In this document: positions 31,516 to 40,899 of the stretch, piece after piece
Position numbering within the stretch: the first letter of the stretch is position 1
Layout: every line of letters begins with the position of its first letter
Origin: Litorimonas sp963972195
Lineage (GTDB): Bacteria > Pseudomonadota > Alphaproteobacteria > Caulobacterales > Maricaulaceae
DNA: 64,000 bases
Direction of reading: 5' to 3'
NCBI GenBank assembly: GCA_963972195.1
Contig: CAXATH010000010.1
Coordinates: forward strand, 1-64,000
The notes under the pieces: generated by a model
What the model was told of the DNA's origin: nothing
Seen by the model: the letters and a program-made list of their open reading frames with translations, nothing else
The model's database searches: none
Made by a program: the position numbers and the translations under genes

Positions 31516-31818
31516 ATGGCAGCTGGTTCTTCAAATTACAATCGCGGTGAAATGAACGTTAAAGCCCAATCCGGCACATTTGGCGGATTTATGGGTATGA
31601 CAAAATATGGCGGCGCACTGGTCGCGCTTATAGTTCTCATGCCGACTTTGGTCTTTGCCGTGGGTATGGGCTGGTTTAGCGCGCTCATCGTCAGCCTGAT
31701 AGTCGGATTTGCGATTGGTGTGGCCCTTAAATTCAAAGCTATGTGGTATGTCGTGTTGGTGGGAACCGCTATCTTTGTGGCTATAATCTCATTTTTGCTG
31801 AGCCTCCTTGCGGGGTAA
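31516..31818 (+). CDS. aa3-type cytochrome c oxidase subunit IV-like protein
   Basis: A 100-aa protein with a short hydrophilic N-terminus (EMNVKAQSGTFGGFMGMTKYGG) and two to three hydrophobic helices. That lead-in is typical of the small bacterial aa3 oxidase subunit IV family (COX4_pro_2). In alphaproteobacteria such a gene often precedes pntAA, as it does here by 70 bases. AGGAAAG precedes the ATG. Whether it serves the oxidase or the transhydrogenase is not clear from sequence. Confidence 0.78.
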   Translation: MAAGSSNYNRGEMNVKAQSGTFGGFMGMTKYGGALVALIVLMPTLVFAVGMGWFSALIVSLIVGFAIGVALKFKAMWYVVLVGTAIFVAIISFLLSLLAG

Positions 31819-31888
31819 GCGCCATTTGCCCGACCGGCAGACGTCGTTTGGGTCGATAGATTAAGACTTCAGTCGAAGGGGATTTGTC

Positions 31889-33142
31889 TTGCATATAGCC
31901 GTCATAAAAGATTCTGGGCCGGCCGAACGCCGCGTCGCCGCCACGCCGGATACCGTTAAAGGCTATGTCGCCGCAGGTCATAAAATTACGGTGACCAAAG
32001 GCGCGGGGGCAGAGGCGGATTTTTCAGACGCCGCTTATAAAGAGGCAGGCGCGACGATCGCGGCCAGCAATACGGCTTGTGTCAAAAATGCAGATCTTGT
32101 CTTTTCGGTAAACGGGGCAGACGCAAAACTGGTTGGCAGCCTGAAAAAAGGCGCCGGAATTACCGGAGCCATGAGCCCGACCGATAATCCAAAATACGCT
32201 CAGGCCTGCGCCAAAGCCGGCGTCACGGCTTTTGCTCTCGATTATATTCCGCGTATTTCGCGCGCTCAGGCGATGGACGTGCTGTCCTCGCAGTCCAATT
32301 TGTCCGGCTACCGCTCTGTGGTCGAAGCCGCCGGGATTTATGGCCGCGCTCTGCCAATGATGATGACGGCGGCAGGCACAATCGCCCCGGCCAAAGTTTT
32401 TGTCATGGGCGCGGGGGTTGCAGGATTACAAGCCATTGCCACGTCCCGCCGTCTCGGCGCGGTGACAACGGCGACTGACGTTCGCCCGGCCGCCAAAGAA
32501 CAAGTTGCGTCCCTCGGCGCGAAATTTGTCGCCGTGGAAAACGACGAATTCAAAGCCGCCGAAACCTCAGGTGGATATGCCAAGGAAATGTCGCCGGAGT
32601 ATCAAAAGGCTCAGGCCGAGCTGACCGCGTCTCACGTTGCTAAACAGGATGTTGTTATTACCACCGCCCTTATTCCGGGACGCCCCGCACCGAAATTGAT
32701 TGATAAGGCCATGCTCGATTCCATGAAGCCCGGCTCCGTCATTGTTGATTTGGCGGTAGAACGCGGCGGAAATGTTGAAGGCTCCAAGAAAGGCGAAATC
32801 GTGACGACCAAGAACGGCGTCCATATTGTCGGCTATCTTAACTGGCCGTCTCGTATGGCGGCGGATGCCTCCAATATGTTTGCACGCAACCTGAAAGCCT
32901 TCTTGCCTCTGGTGACGTCCGAGGACGGAGCCTATGCGCCGAATTGGGATGACGAAATCATTAAAGGCTGCGCCCTGACCAAGGACGGCGAAGTCGTTCA
33001 TGAGCGGTTACTCGCTTTGCCAGCCGCAAAGCCTAGTACAAAAAAAACTGCCGTGAAAAAAGCGGCAACAAAAAAAGCTCCTGCAAAAAAGGCGGCGCCT
33101 GAAAAGCCTGCCGCAAAAAATACCGGGAAAAAGAAAGGGTAG
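31889..33142 (+). CDS. pntAA: NAD(P) transhydrogenase subunit alpha part 1 with a Lys/Ala-rich tail
   Basis: A 417-aa soluble NAD(H)-binding domain I of proton-translocating transhydrogenase. KDSGPAERRVAATPDTVK, the RISRAQAMDVLSSQSNLSGY loop (QSNL), GAGVAGLQAIATSRRLGA (Rossmann loop) and VDLAVERGGNVE are hallmarks. After the normal end near residue 380 comes a Lys/Ala/Pro tail with KKA, KKAP and KKAA units. Start is TTG 31889 with GAAGGGGA upstream. The genes pntAA, pntAB and pntB are spaced by 3 and 2 bases and form one operon. Confidence 0.95.
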   Translation: MHIAVIKDSGPAERRVAATPDTVKGYVAAGHKITVTKGAGAEADFSDAAYKEAGATIAASNTACVKNADLVFSVNGADAKLVGSLKKGAGITGAMSPTDNPKYAQACAKAGVTAFALDYIPRISRAQAMDVLSSQSNLSGYRSVVEAAGIYGRALPMMMTAAGTIAPAKVFVMGAGVAGLQAIATSRRLGAVTTATDVRPAAKEQVASLGAKFVAVENDEFKAAETSGGYAKEMSPEYQKAQAELTASHVAKQDVVITTALIPGRPAPKLIDKAMLDSMKPGSVIVDLAVERGGNVEGSKKGEIVTTKNGVHIVGYLNWPSRMAADASNMFARNLKAFLPLVTSEDGAYAPNWDDEIIKGCALTKDGEVVHERLLALPAAKPSTKKTAVKKAATKKAPAKKAAPEKPAAKNTGKKKG

Positions 33143-33145
33143 ATT

Positions 33146-33475
33146 ATGACCTTCGCTCTTATCATGGCGGGAGGCGCCGCCGTCAGCCCGATCGTTTTCC
33201 AACTCACTATTTTCGTTCTGGCGATTTTTGTCGGGTATTATGTTGTCTGGTCGGTCACGCCCGCCCTTCACACTCCGCTCATGGCCGTCACCAACGCCAT
33301 TTCTTCCGTTATTATTGTCGGCGCCCTCATCGCCGTTGCCGCTGGCGCACAAGGCGGCTCTTCCGTCTCGACCTGGACCGGCGCGATTGCTGTGGCGCTC
33401 TGCGCCGTCAATATTTTCGGCGGCTTTCTCGTCACACAGCGCATGCTCGCCATGTATAAGAAGAAGGCGAAATAA
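33146..33475 (+). CDS. pntAB: NAD(P) transhydrogenase subunit alpha part 2
   Basis: A 109-aa membrane protein carrying the alpha-side helices of the proton channel (domain II). FQLTIFVLAIFVGYYVVWSV and HTPLMAVTNAISSVIIVGAL are diagnostic, the latter being the conserved helix start. The split of alpha into two genes is usual in alphaproteobacteria. Confidence 0.95.
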   Translation: MTFALIMAGGAAVSPIVFQLTIFVLAIFVGYYVVWSVTPALHTPLMAVTNAISSVIIVGALIAVAAGAQGGSSVSTWTGAIAVALCAVNIFGGFLVTQRMLAMYKKKAK

Positions 33476-33477
33476 TC

Positions 33478-34890
33478 ATGCCTGAACTATCTGCTAATCT
33501 CGCCGCGGTTCTCTATACAGTTTCGGCGGTTCTCTTCATTCTGGCCTTGCGGGGGCTCAGCTCTCCTGAAACCTCCCGCCGCGGGAATTATTACGGCATG
33601 GTCGGTATTGCGATTGCGATTGTGACGACGTTCTTGGTCGCTGGTATGGGCGGCACTGGCTTTCTCTTTGCTGGCGCAGGCCTCGCAGTCGGCGGTGTCC
33701 TCGGCGCGGTAATTGCGAAAAAAATTCCCATGACGGATATGCCGCAACTTGTGGCCGCCTTTCACTCTTTAGTCGGATTGGCCGCTGTGCTCGTGGCTGT
33801 CGCCGCGTTCTTCTCGCCCGATAGTTTCGGTATTCTAACAGACGAAGGCACCATTAAGGCCGGGAGCCTGCTCGAGCTATCGCTCGGCGCGGCCATTGGC
33901 GCGATTACCTTTTCCGGTTCTGTCATTGCCTTTGCCAAGCTGAACGGGAACATGTCCGGCGCGCCGATCATGCTGCCTTTCCGGCACTTGATTAATATCG
34001 CTTTAGGTCTTGGCGTAGCTGTACTCATCGGGATGTTGATGAAATCCGGCGGGGCCGACCCGACACTTCTGTGGAGCCTTGTTGCTATCACTTTTATCTT
34101 GGGTTTTCTGCTCATCATTCCAATCGGCGGCGCGGATATGCCCGTCGTAGTATCCATGCTCAATAGCTATTCCGGTTGGGCGGCGGCCGCGCTCGGCTTC
34201 ACGCTTGGCAATATGGCGCTCATCGTGACGGGCGCGCTCGTTGGCTCTTCGGGCGCCATCCTGTCCTACATCATGTGTAAAGCCATGAACCGGAGCTTTA
34301 TTTCCGTCATTCTCGGCGGATTTGGCGGCGACACATCCTCCGCCGCAGGCGGCGACAAGGAACAGCGGCCCTTTAAACAGGGCTCTGCCGAAGACGCGGC
34401 GTTCATCATGAAAAACGCGTCCAAAGTCATCATCGTACCCGGTTACGGCCTCGCCGTGGCGCAGGCCCAGCACGCCATTCGCGAAATGGCTGATACGCTA
34501 AAGGAAGAGGGCGTCGATGTGGTCTACGCTATCCACCCGGTTGCGGGCCGTATGCCGGGCCATATGAATGTGCTCCTCGCCGAAGCGAACGTCCCTTATG
34601 ACGAAGTGTTCGAGCTGGAAGACATCAATTCCGAGTTCTCCAACGCGGATGTCGCCTTTGTTATCGGCGCCAATGACGTGACGAACCCGTCCGCCAAAAC
34701 CGATCCGTCCAGCCCGATTTACGGCATGCCTATCCTGGACGTCGATAAAGCCGGCACCGTGCTCGTCGTTAAACGCTCCATGTCCACAGGCTATGCCGGT
34801 ATCGACAATGACCTGTTCTATGAAGACAAGACGATGATGCTCCTTTCAGACGCGAAAAAGATGGTCGAGAGCATTATCAAGTCGCTTTAG
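33478..34890 (+). CDS. pntB: NAD(P) transhydrogenase subunit beta
   Basis: A 470-aa subunit with about nine membrane helices (domain II) and the NADP(H)-binding domain III. GGADMPVVVSMLNSYSGWAA contains the proton-channel region. VIIVPGYGLAVAQAQHAIRE (loop for NADP), HPVAGRMPGHMNVLLAEA, VAFVIGANDVTNPSA and KRSMSTGYAGIDN mark domain III. With PntAA/PntAB it uses the proton gradient to make NADPH. A terminator follows. Confidence 0.97.
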   Translation: MPELSANLAAVLYTVSAVLFILALRGLSSPETSRRGNYYGMVGIAIAIVTTFLVAGMGGTGFLFAGAGLAVGGVLGAVIAKKIPMTDMPQLVAAFHSLVGLAAVLVAVAAFFSPDSFGILTDEGTIKAGSLLELSLGAAIGAITFSGSVIAFAKLNGNMSGAPIMLPFRHLINIALGLGVAVLIGMLMKSGGADPTLLWSLVAITFILGFLLIIPIGGADMPVVVSMLNSYSGWAAAALGFTLGNMALIVTGALVGSSGAILSYIMCKAMNRSFISVILGGFGGDTSSAAGGDKEQRPFKQGSAEDAAFIMKNASKVIIVPGYGLAVAQAQHAIREMADTLKEEGVDVVYAIHPVAGRMPGHMNVLLAEANVPYDEVFELEDINSEFSNADVAFVIGANDVTNPSAKTDPSSPIYGMPILDVDKAGTVLVVKRSMSTGYAGIDNDLFYEDKTMMLLSDAKKMVESIIKSL

Positions 34891-34931
34891 GAAAAGGCTT
34901 TACGCCCCATTCTAATTTTAGAAAATTAAAT

Positions 34932-34970
34932 ATACGCGTCTTTGGATTCCCCGAAAGCGCGTATTTTTTT
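34932..34970 (+). terminator. Intrinsic terminator of the pnt operon
   Basis: ATACGCG (34932-34938) pairs with CGCGTAT (34958-34964), followed by a run of T residues to 34970. It lies about 42 bases after the pntB stop. Confidence 0.82.
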
Positions 34971-34992
34971 GAACTGGGTGACCCAAATAAAA

Positions 34993-35178
34993 TTAATCCT
35001 CTACATGGTCCGGTAAGTCCCCGCGCTTTGTCGAGGCCATGTCGTCGAGTTCTTCCTCGGTCATTGTTTCATACATTTCGACGGACGCGCCTTGGAGTTC
35101 GCTTTTCTTGATCTCTCCGCGTTTGGCCGAGAGCGCGGCTCCGGCGGCTTTTTGCTGGGCTTTGGATTTGGCTTTCAT
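34993..35178 (-). CDS. DUF3008 small protein
   Basis: A 61-aa hydrophilic protein starting MKAKSKAQQKAAGAALSAKR and continuing with MYETMTEEELDDMASTKRGD, the DUF3008 signature. Function unknown; members are small and often stress-associated. ATG 35178 is chosen over a longer frame to 35283 because AGGAGA lies 7-12 bases upstream and the family starts there. Confidence 0.85.
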   Translation of the reverse strand: MKAKSKAQQKAAGAALSAKRGEIKKSELQGASVEMYETMTEEELDDMASTKRGDLPDHVED

Positions 35179-35257
35179 ATCGGTCTCCTTTGATAAAAAC
35201 CCGTTTCCTCTCAATTTAGTTCCAACCCTCGAGAGAGTCCTTGTCAGAGGGAATTCA

Positions 35258-36250
35258 ATGACGTTAAAGACCTCTATGTCCACATCCCCTCTCTCACTTC
35301 AAAACGTCTCCAAGAGCTTCGGCGGAAAATCCGCGGTGAGAGATGTCAGTTTCACTATAAAACGCGGCGAAGTGGTGGGGTTTCTGGGCCCGAACGGAGC
35401 CGGTAAAACGACAACGATCCGTATGGCGCTGGGCCTCATCCCGCCAGACACAGGGGATGTGAAATTATTTAATGAAAAGCCGGGCGAAAACGCCTTTGGG
35501 CGAATTGGATTTTTGCCCGAAGAACGCGGCCTGTATAAGAAACAGACCGCCCGTGAAAGCATCGCCCATATGGCGCGCCTCAACGGTATCGGGAAAAAAG
35601 AAGCCTTTACTCTCGCAGATGACCTGCTGGATCGCTACGGCCTGTCAGAGGCCAAACGCAAGAAGAATAAAGACATGTCCAAAGGCATGGCTCAGAAGGT
35701 GCAGCTCCTCTCGGCGATCGCGCATGATCCGGAATTCTACATTCTGGACGAGCCATTCTCCGGCCTCGACCCCGTCAATCAACGCGTGCTCGAAGGCATT
35801 GTCAGTGAGATCGCCGGACGCGGCAAAACCATTATTTTCTCGACTCATGTGATGGAGCACGCCGAACGCCTCTGTGACCGGATTATCCTGATGGGCGGCG
35901 GGGAAGTTGTCTTTGACGGCTCCACCGAGGCGGCTCTTGCTAAAGCGCCGCGCCGTATGGTGATTGCATCCGAAGACGACCGTCTTATGGACATTGTGCA
36001 GCCTTTTGCCAAAGACGTCGAAATCCGCCGTGACAGGGGATTAAATGTTATATTGAATGACACCGCGCAGAGCCAAGCTGTGCTGGAGCGCTGCGTCGCC
36101 GAAAAAATAAAACTCACTCAGTTTGAGCCGAAGCAGCCGACATTGCATGAAGCATTTGTTGAATTGGTCGGAGACGATGTTCGTGCCTCTTTAGAGGCCG
36201 ACATGGCGAAAGACTTTTCCCAAAACAATCCTGCTCAAGAGGAGGCGTAA
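35258..36250 (+). CDS. ABC exporter ATP-binding protein, NatA-like
   Basis: A 330-aa ABC ATPase: Walker A GPNGAGKTTT, a signature region KDMSKGMAQKVQLLSAIAHD (MSKGM in place of LSGGQ), Walker B FYILDEPFSGLDP and the switch His in IIFSTHVMEHAE. A DUF4162-like C-terminal domain follows (ALAKAPRRMVIA...TLHEAFVELV). It resembles NatA of sodium/antibiotic ABC-2 exporters. ATG 35258 follows AGAGGG; a longer frame reaches 35039 but lacks homology. The permease gene starts 2 bases after its stop. Confidence 0.92.
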   Translation: MTLKTSMSTSPLSLQNVSKSFGGKSAVRDVSFTIKRGEVVGFLGPNGAGKTTTIRMALGLIPPDTGDVKLFNEKPGENAFGRIGFLPEERGLYKKQTARESIAHMARLNGIGKKEAFTLADDLLDRYGLSEAKRKKNKDMSKGMAQKVQLLSAIAHDPEFYILDEPFSGLDPVNQRVLEGIVSEIAGRGKTIIFSTHVMEHAERLCDRIILMGGGEVVFDGSTEAALAKAPRRMVIASEDDRLMDIVQPFAKDVEIRRDRGLNVILNDTAQSQAVLERCVAEKIKLTQFEPKQPTLHEAFVELVGDDVRASLEADMAKDFSQNNPAQEEA

Positions 36251-36252
36251 TT

Positions 36253-37728
36253 ATGTCCGTTCTGCCTGCTGTTAATTTACGTCGCACCTTCCTCATCGCG
36301 CGCCGGGATTATTTGGGATATATCAAGACCTGGGGTTTTTGGATTTCCTTTTTAATGCCCTTTATCGGAATGGGATTCGGCATTGGTTTCGCGACACTTG
36401 ATGTCGAGCTATCCCCACCGCGATATGAAACGATTCTGGACGAAACGGGAGAATATGCCGACGGTATTTTGGCTCTCCATGAGCAAAAACAAAGAAGGAA
36501 AGTTGAACGTTTCATTGACGGTCTAGGCGCCACGCTTCTCTCTGACGACCAGGAAGCAGATATACGAAAAACTTTGGAGCAGAACGGCTCGGTTGCGGCC
36601 AAAGACCGGATCGAGCGTGAAGTTCCGTCATTGGAAGGACAGTTGAAGTCGCTCGACAGCAAGGTCAACTTTGTCGATCCGCCGGCGAAAACACTGGCCG
36701 ATTCGCAGCCTTATTTAAAAGGTGAAAGTCTAATTCAAATAGACGGCAAACCCCGCTCTCTCGACGGACTTCTGTATATTTCACAAACTGAGGAAGGCCC
36801 GAAGGCGGAGTACTGGTCTAAAAATATTAATGCGTCTGACCTTAAAAATTTGACTGCGGACTATTTCAGGAATCAGGCAGAAGAGAATTACTTGGCAACG
36901 GGCAATTTAACTCGAGAAGGGTTGGCCGAAGCCAAGGAAACCCGAATGGAAGTGGAAAGCTTTGACCCCACTAAAGTTGCTGATGAGACGACGTCTCAAG
37001 CGGTCTCAGATGCCGACAAGGTGCCCTATTACGTTGCGGCGGGCCTCTCCGCCTTTCTATGGCTTTCGGTCTTTTCCGGCGCTTATATGCTGCTGACTTC
37101 CATGCTCGAAGAGAAATTAAATAAGCTTCTCGAAATGATGTTGGCATCGACCCGCTTTTCCGAGATTATATTCGGCAAGCTATTAGGCGTCGCGGCCCTG
37201 ACTTTAACGGCAATGGCCCCTTATCTCTTGCTCGCCATTTTCGGGGGAACGGTCATTGCCTTGTCCGGGGATAGTGAAGTCGCTCAGGCCTTGGCACAGA
37301 GTTTCACGCCGAAGCTCGTCATCTTCTTTTTCATCTTCCTTATCTTGGGATATATCTTCTACGGCGCGTGCTTTATTGCGCTTGGCGCGCTCAGCCAGTC
37401 CATGCAGGACGCCCAGACTATGACCACTCCGATCGTCATTGTGCTGACGCTCTGCGTTCTCGTCGTGCCATTGGGCCTTGCCACACCGGACAGTCCGCTA
37501 TTGCGCCTAGCGAGCCTTTTCCCGCTCTCTGCGCCCTTCGCGGTGCTAATCCGTCTGCCGTCCGATCCGCCGCTCTGGGAGCTGATTCTATCTGCGGTGC
37601 TTCTCGGTCTTCTTTCTCTCGGCGTTGTCTGGGCGGCAGGACGTGTCTTCCGTTACGGCGTCCTGTCTGGCTCCGGCATGAGCGCTGTCACCGGTTGGTT
37701 CAAACGCAAGCTATCGCGTCAAAGCTAA
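36253..37728 (+). CDS. ABC-2 type permease, NatB-like
   Basis: A 491-aa permease: one N-terminal helix (about 20-45), a large extracytoplasmic domain to about residue 255, then five or six helices. LTSMLEEKLNKLLEMMLAS is the coupling segment typical of NatB/ABC-2 permeases. Together with the ATPase gene it forms an exporter; the substrate cannot be read from sequence (Na+ or a small toxic molecule are candidates). Confidence 0.9.
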   Translation: MSVLPAVNLRRTFLIARRDYLGYIKTWGFWISFLMPFIGMGFGIGFATLDVELSPPRYETILDETGEYADGILALHEQKQRRKVERFIDGLGATLLSDDQEADIRKTLEQNGSVAAKDRIEREVPSLEGQLKSLDSKVNFVDPPAKTLADSQPYLKGESLIQIDGKPRSLDGLLYISQTEEGPKAEYWSKNINASDLKNLTADYFRNQAEENYLATGNLTREGLAEAKETRMEVESFDPTKVADETTSQAVSDADKVPYYVAAGLSAFLWLSVFSGAYMLLTSMLEEKLNKLLEMMLASTRFSEIIFGKLLGVAALTLTAMAPYLLLAIFGGTVIALSGDSEVAQALAQSFTPKLVIFFFIFLILGYIFYGACFIALGALSQSMQDAQTMTTPIVIVLTLCVLVVPLGLATPDSPLLRLASLFPLSAPFAVLIRLPSDPPLWELILSAVLLGLLSLGVVWAAGRVFRYGVLSGSGMSAVTGWFKRKLSRQS

Positions 37729-37786
37729 CTTGTTTATCTGCGGCATATAGCGGCGGAGAGGTGACAGGACGGCGCTGTCGCCCTAT

Positions 37787-38485
37787 ATGAAGCCTATGAC
37801 CGAAACAGGCCCATCCCCGCGCGAACGCATTTTACAAGCGGCCTTGCCCATGGCCGCCTTTGAAGGCTGGACGGATAAAATGCTCCGCCAGTCTGTTAAA
37901 GCCGCGGATTTCCCAGAGGGTGCAGAAGCTCTTTATTTCCCCGAAGGCGCGCTTGATTTGCTGGCTTTCTGGTCAGATCAGCTAAGTGCCAAAACACAAG
38001 AGTCGATAGCCGCGATGGATATCGAAAATATGAAAATCCGGGATCGGGTTACGCAAGGCGTCGTGGCCAGATTGGAAGCTATTCATCCTTTCGAAGAAGC
38101 GGCTCACCGGGCTTTGTCCCGCTTGGCCTTGCCTGACACCCTATTGGGCGGACGGCTTAGCGGGCCGGGCCAATTATGGGCAGCGGCGGACACTATCTGG
38201 CGCGCGATTGGTGATACTTCGACGGACGGAAATTATTACTCGAAACGTACGATATTATCCGGCGTCATAGGAACTACCTTGCCGGTTTGGCTCAATGATG
38301 ACGACCCTGATAAGGTGAAAGCACGGGCGTTTTTGGACGCTCGAATTGCCAATGTCATGCAATTCGAGAAATTCAAATGGCAGGTTAAATCCAAAACCAA
38401 AGACTGGCCGAGCCCTGCGAGCGTGATAGGGGCGTTACGTTATGGGGGCTTGCCAAAGTTTAAGCGCCGCAGACGACGGGGATAA
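37787..38485 (+). CDS. coq9: COQ9 family ubiquinone biosynthesis protein
   Basis: A 232-aa COQ9 protein of TetR-like fold that binds lipids and supports the Coq7 hydroxylation step. The core motifs RILQAALPMAAFEGWTDKML, ALYFPEGALDLLAFWSD, WAAADTIWRAIGDTSTDGNYYSKR and the membrane-binding end MQFEKFKWQVK are present. The C-terminus is unusually basic (KFKRRRRRG). Confidence 0.92.
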   Translation: MKPMTETGPSPRERILQAALPMAAFEGWTDKMLRQSVKAADFPEGAEALYFPEGALDLLAFWSDQLSAKTQESIAAMDIENMKIRDRVTQGVVARLEAIHPFEEAAHRALSRLALPDTLLGGRLSGPGQLWAAADTIWRAIGDTSTDGNYYSKRTILSGVIGTTLPVWLNDDDPDKVKARAFLDARIANVMQFEKFKWQVKSKTKDWPSPASVIGALRYGGLPKFKRRRRRG

Positions 38486-38500
38486 ACCCCATCAATAGCT

Positions 38501-39574
38501 TTATGGCACAATGCGGTTAACGTGCCCCATCTTACGGCCGGCTCTCGCTTCTTTTTTACCGTAAAGGTGTAGGAAAGTATTATTTTCGCGCGAAAGCGCC
38601 TGCCACTCATTCACGTCTTCGCCGATCAGATTTGTCATCACCACACCGTGTGACGGAACCGGATTTCCTAAAGGCCACCCTGCGACCGCGCGTATGTGTT
38701 GCTCAAACTGGTCTATGCATCCGCCGTCCTGCGTCCAATGACCGGAATTGTGAACGCGCGGCGCGATTTCATTGACCAAAAGGCTCCCATCTTCGAGTTC
38801 GAAGAATTCGGTGGCCATGACGCCCACATAATCCAGGGCTTCCATAATATTCAATGCCAGCTCTTTCGCCTTGCCTGTATCCCGTTCCGCGGGCGCTGTA
38901 CTGGTGTGGAGAATATGGTCTTTATGCATGTTTTCAACGAGAGGGTAAGCTGCGGTCTGGCCGTCTGCGCCTCTCGCGCAAACAATAGAAACTTCACGTG
39001 TGAATGGAATGAACGCTTCGGCGATGACCGATTGGCTCCCGAGTTTTTCCCAAGCGGCCTGGATGTCTGCTTCGCTTCGGATTATCGCTTGGCCTTTACC
39101 ATCATAGCCAAACCTTCGGGTTTTCAGAACGCACGCGCCGCCCAAACGTTTCAAGGCTCTCTTGAGATCAAATTCGCTTTCTAATGCCTCGAAAGGGGCG
39201 ACCGGAACGCCGGCTTCTTTTGATATAAATTCTTTCTCTGTCAGGCGGTCCTGCGCAACCGTCAGGCAAAAGGCGCTTGGGGCAAGCGGTTTGCGCTGCG
39301 CGGCGGCCATGGCCGTCTGGGCCGGGACATTCTCAAATTCATAGGTAAGGGCGTCGCAGGTTTCTACAAAAGCATGCACGGCTTCAAGATCATCATAGTC
39401 GGCCTGAGTGTAAGTCTGCGCAACTTGAGCGGCGGGGCTACCAGCCCCTGTGGGAGCGTAAATATGGGTTTTCAAGCCAAGACGCGCCGCAGCCAAAGTC
39501 AGCATGCGGCCCAGCTGACCACTACCAAAAATCCCGATGGTTGATCCGGGCGGAAGAGGAGCGTCTATACTCAT
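38501..39574 (-). CDS. purK: N5-carboxyaminoimidazole ribonucleotide synthase PurK
   Basis: A 357-aa ATP-grasp enzyme that carboxylates AIR to N5-CAIR in purine synthesis. GIFGSGQLGRMLTLAAARLG is the N-terminal motif, KTRRFGYDGKGQAII and IAEAFIPFTREVSIVCARG the ATP-grasp signatures, and NEIAPRVHNSGHWT the metal site. It follows purE by 3 bases on the same strand. Confidence 0.97.
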   Translation of the reverse strand: MSIDAPLPPGSTIGIFGSGQLGRMLTLAAARLGLKTHIYAPTGAGSPAAQVAQTYTQADYDDLEAVHAFVETCDALTYEFENVPAQTAMAAAQRKPLAPSAFCLTVAQDRLTEKEFISKEAGVPVAPFEALESEFDLKRALKRLGGACVLKTRRFGYDGKGQAIIRSEADIQAAWEKLGSQSVIAEAFIPFTREVSIVCARGADGQTAAYPLVENMHKDHILHTSTAPAERDTGKAKELALNIMEALDYVGVMATEFFELEDGSLLVNEIAPRVHNSGHWTQDGGCIDQFEQHIRAVAGWPLGNPVPSHGVVMTNLIGEDVNEWQALSRENNTFLHLYGKKEARAGRKMGHVNRIVP

Positions 39575-39577
39575 GGT

Positions 39578-40069
39578 TTAGCCTTTGGGGTTGTGAGCCA
39601 CAGACTCTGTTTGTTTTGCCCGCCAGTCATTCAGCCGTTTCGCAATCGCCTCATCTGATAGGGCGAGTATGGCCGCGGCCAGCAACGCCGAGTTCTTCGC
39701 GCCTGATTTACCGATGGCCAAAGTGCCGACAGGGACGCCGCCGGGCATTTGGGCGATGGAGAGCAGGCTATCCATTCCGGAGAGGGCTTTGCTTTCTACG
39801 GGAACGCCGAGAACGGGAAGGGGCGTCATAGACGCGGCCATTCCTGGCAAATGCGCCGCGCCGCCCGCGCCGGCGATAATAACTTTATAGCCTGCTTCGG
39901 CCGCGCCGGTGGCGAAATCATATAGTCGTCCCGGGGTTCTATGGGCGGATATCACCTTGGCATCATAAGCAATCCCCAGCCCATCCAGAATATTGGCGGC
40001 ATGTTCCATGGTCGGCCAATCGGACGTCGAGCCCATGATGATGGCGATAGGAGCAGTTTTAGAGGTCAT
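39578..40069 (-). CDS. purE: N5-CAIR mutase PurE
   Basis: A 163-aa class I PurE that converts N5-CAIR to CAIR. IIMGSTSDWPTMEHAANILD, VISAHRTPGRLYDFA (active-site His), IAGAGGAAHLPGMAAS and PVLGVPVESKAL are all intact. It is first in the purEK operon. Confidence 0.97.
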   Translation of the reverse strand: MTSKTAPIAIIMGSTSDWPTMEHAANILDGLGIAYDAKVISAHRTPGRLYDFATGAAEAGYKVIIAGAGGAAHLPGMAASMTPLPVLGVPVESKALSGMDSLLSIAQMPGGVPVGTLAIGKSGAKNSALLAAAILALSDEAIAKRLNDWRAKQTESVAHNPKG

Positions 40070-40242
40070 GTCTGTTCAGTCCCAAAAATAGTGACGGGAA
40101 AGCGATATCTTCTAGAGGATGACCTCGCAGAATCCAACCGCCATTTTAGCCCTGTTTACGTTTCCTTTAGGCCGCCTCTTTTCCGTTTCTTAACTCTGGA
40201 GCGCTAAACAGAGCGGAACATTTGATTCTGGGGACTTTCAAT

Positions 40243-40899
40243 ATGCCGCTTAGCCGCGTTTCTAACGCTTTGACCGTTGCCAGCTTTCGCGAGATTGATC
40301 GGCCAGGCGTGACGGATGTGAAACTCAGCCAAGATAATCTGTCCCTACAGTCTGAAATCGCCCGATTGCGCGCCCGAGTATTGGAATTGGAACGCGCTGC
40401 CGATACAGACCCTCTTGTGCCTGTTTTTAACCGCCGGGCATTCATGCGTGAAGTTGCGCGGGCGCAGACAGTTTCAGAACGCTATGATATGGTTAGCTCC
40501 CTCATTTTCTTTGATCTGAACGGGTTTAAAGCCATTAATGACGCGCACGGTCATACGGTCGGGGATAATTTGCTGAAAGCCGTTGGCGATGTCCTAATAA
40601 GCGGCGTTAGACAATGCGATATGGTGGCCCGTCTCGGGGGGGATGAATTTGGCGTCCTTCTATTCAAATCTTCACCCGATATTGCCAGGGCCAAAGCAGC
40701 AGCTCTGTCCTGCAGAATGCGGGAAAAACGAATTTCCGCCGGTAGCGGCTATGTCAGTACATCAGCCTCTTGGGGAGTCGCGCCTTGTAAGCCGGGATGC
40801 GAGGCGGAAGAGATTCTACATCAAGCCGATCAGGCCATGTATCAGGCAAAGCGCGGCGTGTCGGATCAGTTGGGATCGGATCAGCTTAAGGTCGTTTAA
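40243..40899 (+). CDS. Diguanylate cyclase (GGDEF)
   Basis: A 218-aa cytoplasmic cyclase that makes c-di-GMP. The N-terminal ~55 residues form a coiled coil (NLSLQSEIARLRARVLELER), followed by a single GGDEF domain. The active site is GGDEF at 132-136, preceded by an RxxD inhibitory site (RQCD, 123-126) with the correct five-residue spacing, so product inhibition is expected. No sensory or membrane domain is present. ATG 40243 has GGGGA at 8-13 bases upstream; TTG 40222 in frame is less likely. Its 3' end overlaps the convergent DUF465 gene by 4 bases. Confidence 0.9.
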   Translation: MPLSRVSNALTVASFREIDRPGVTDVKLSQDNLSLQSEIARLRARVLELERAADTDPLVPVFNRRAFMREVARAQTVSERYDMVSSLIFFDLNGFKAINDAHGHTVGDNLLKAVGDVLISGVRQCDMVARLGGDEFGVLLFKSSPDIARAKAAALSCRMREKRISAGSGYVSTSASWGVAPCKPGCEAEEILHQADQAMYQAKRGVSDQLGSDQLKVV

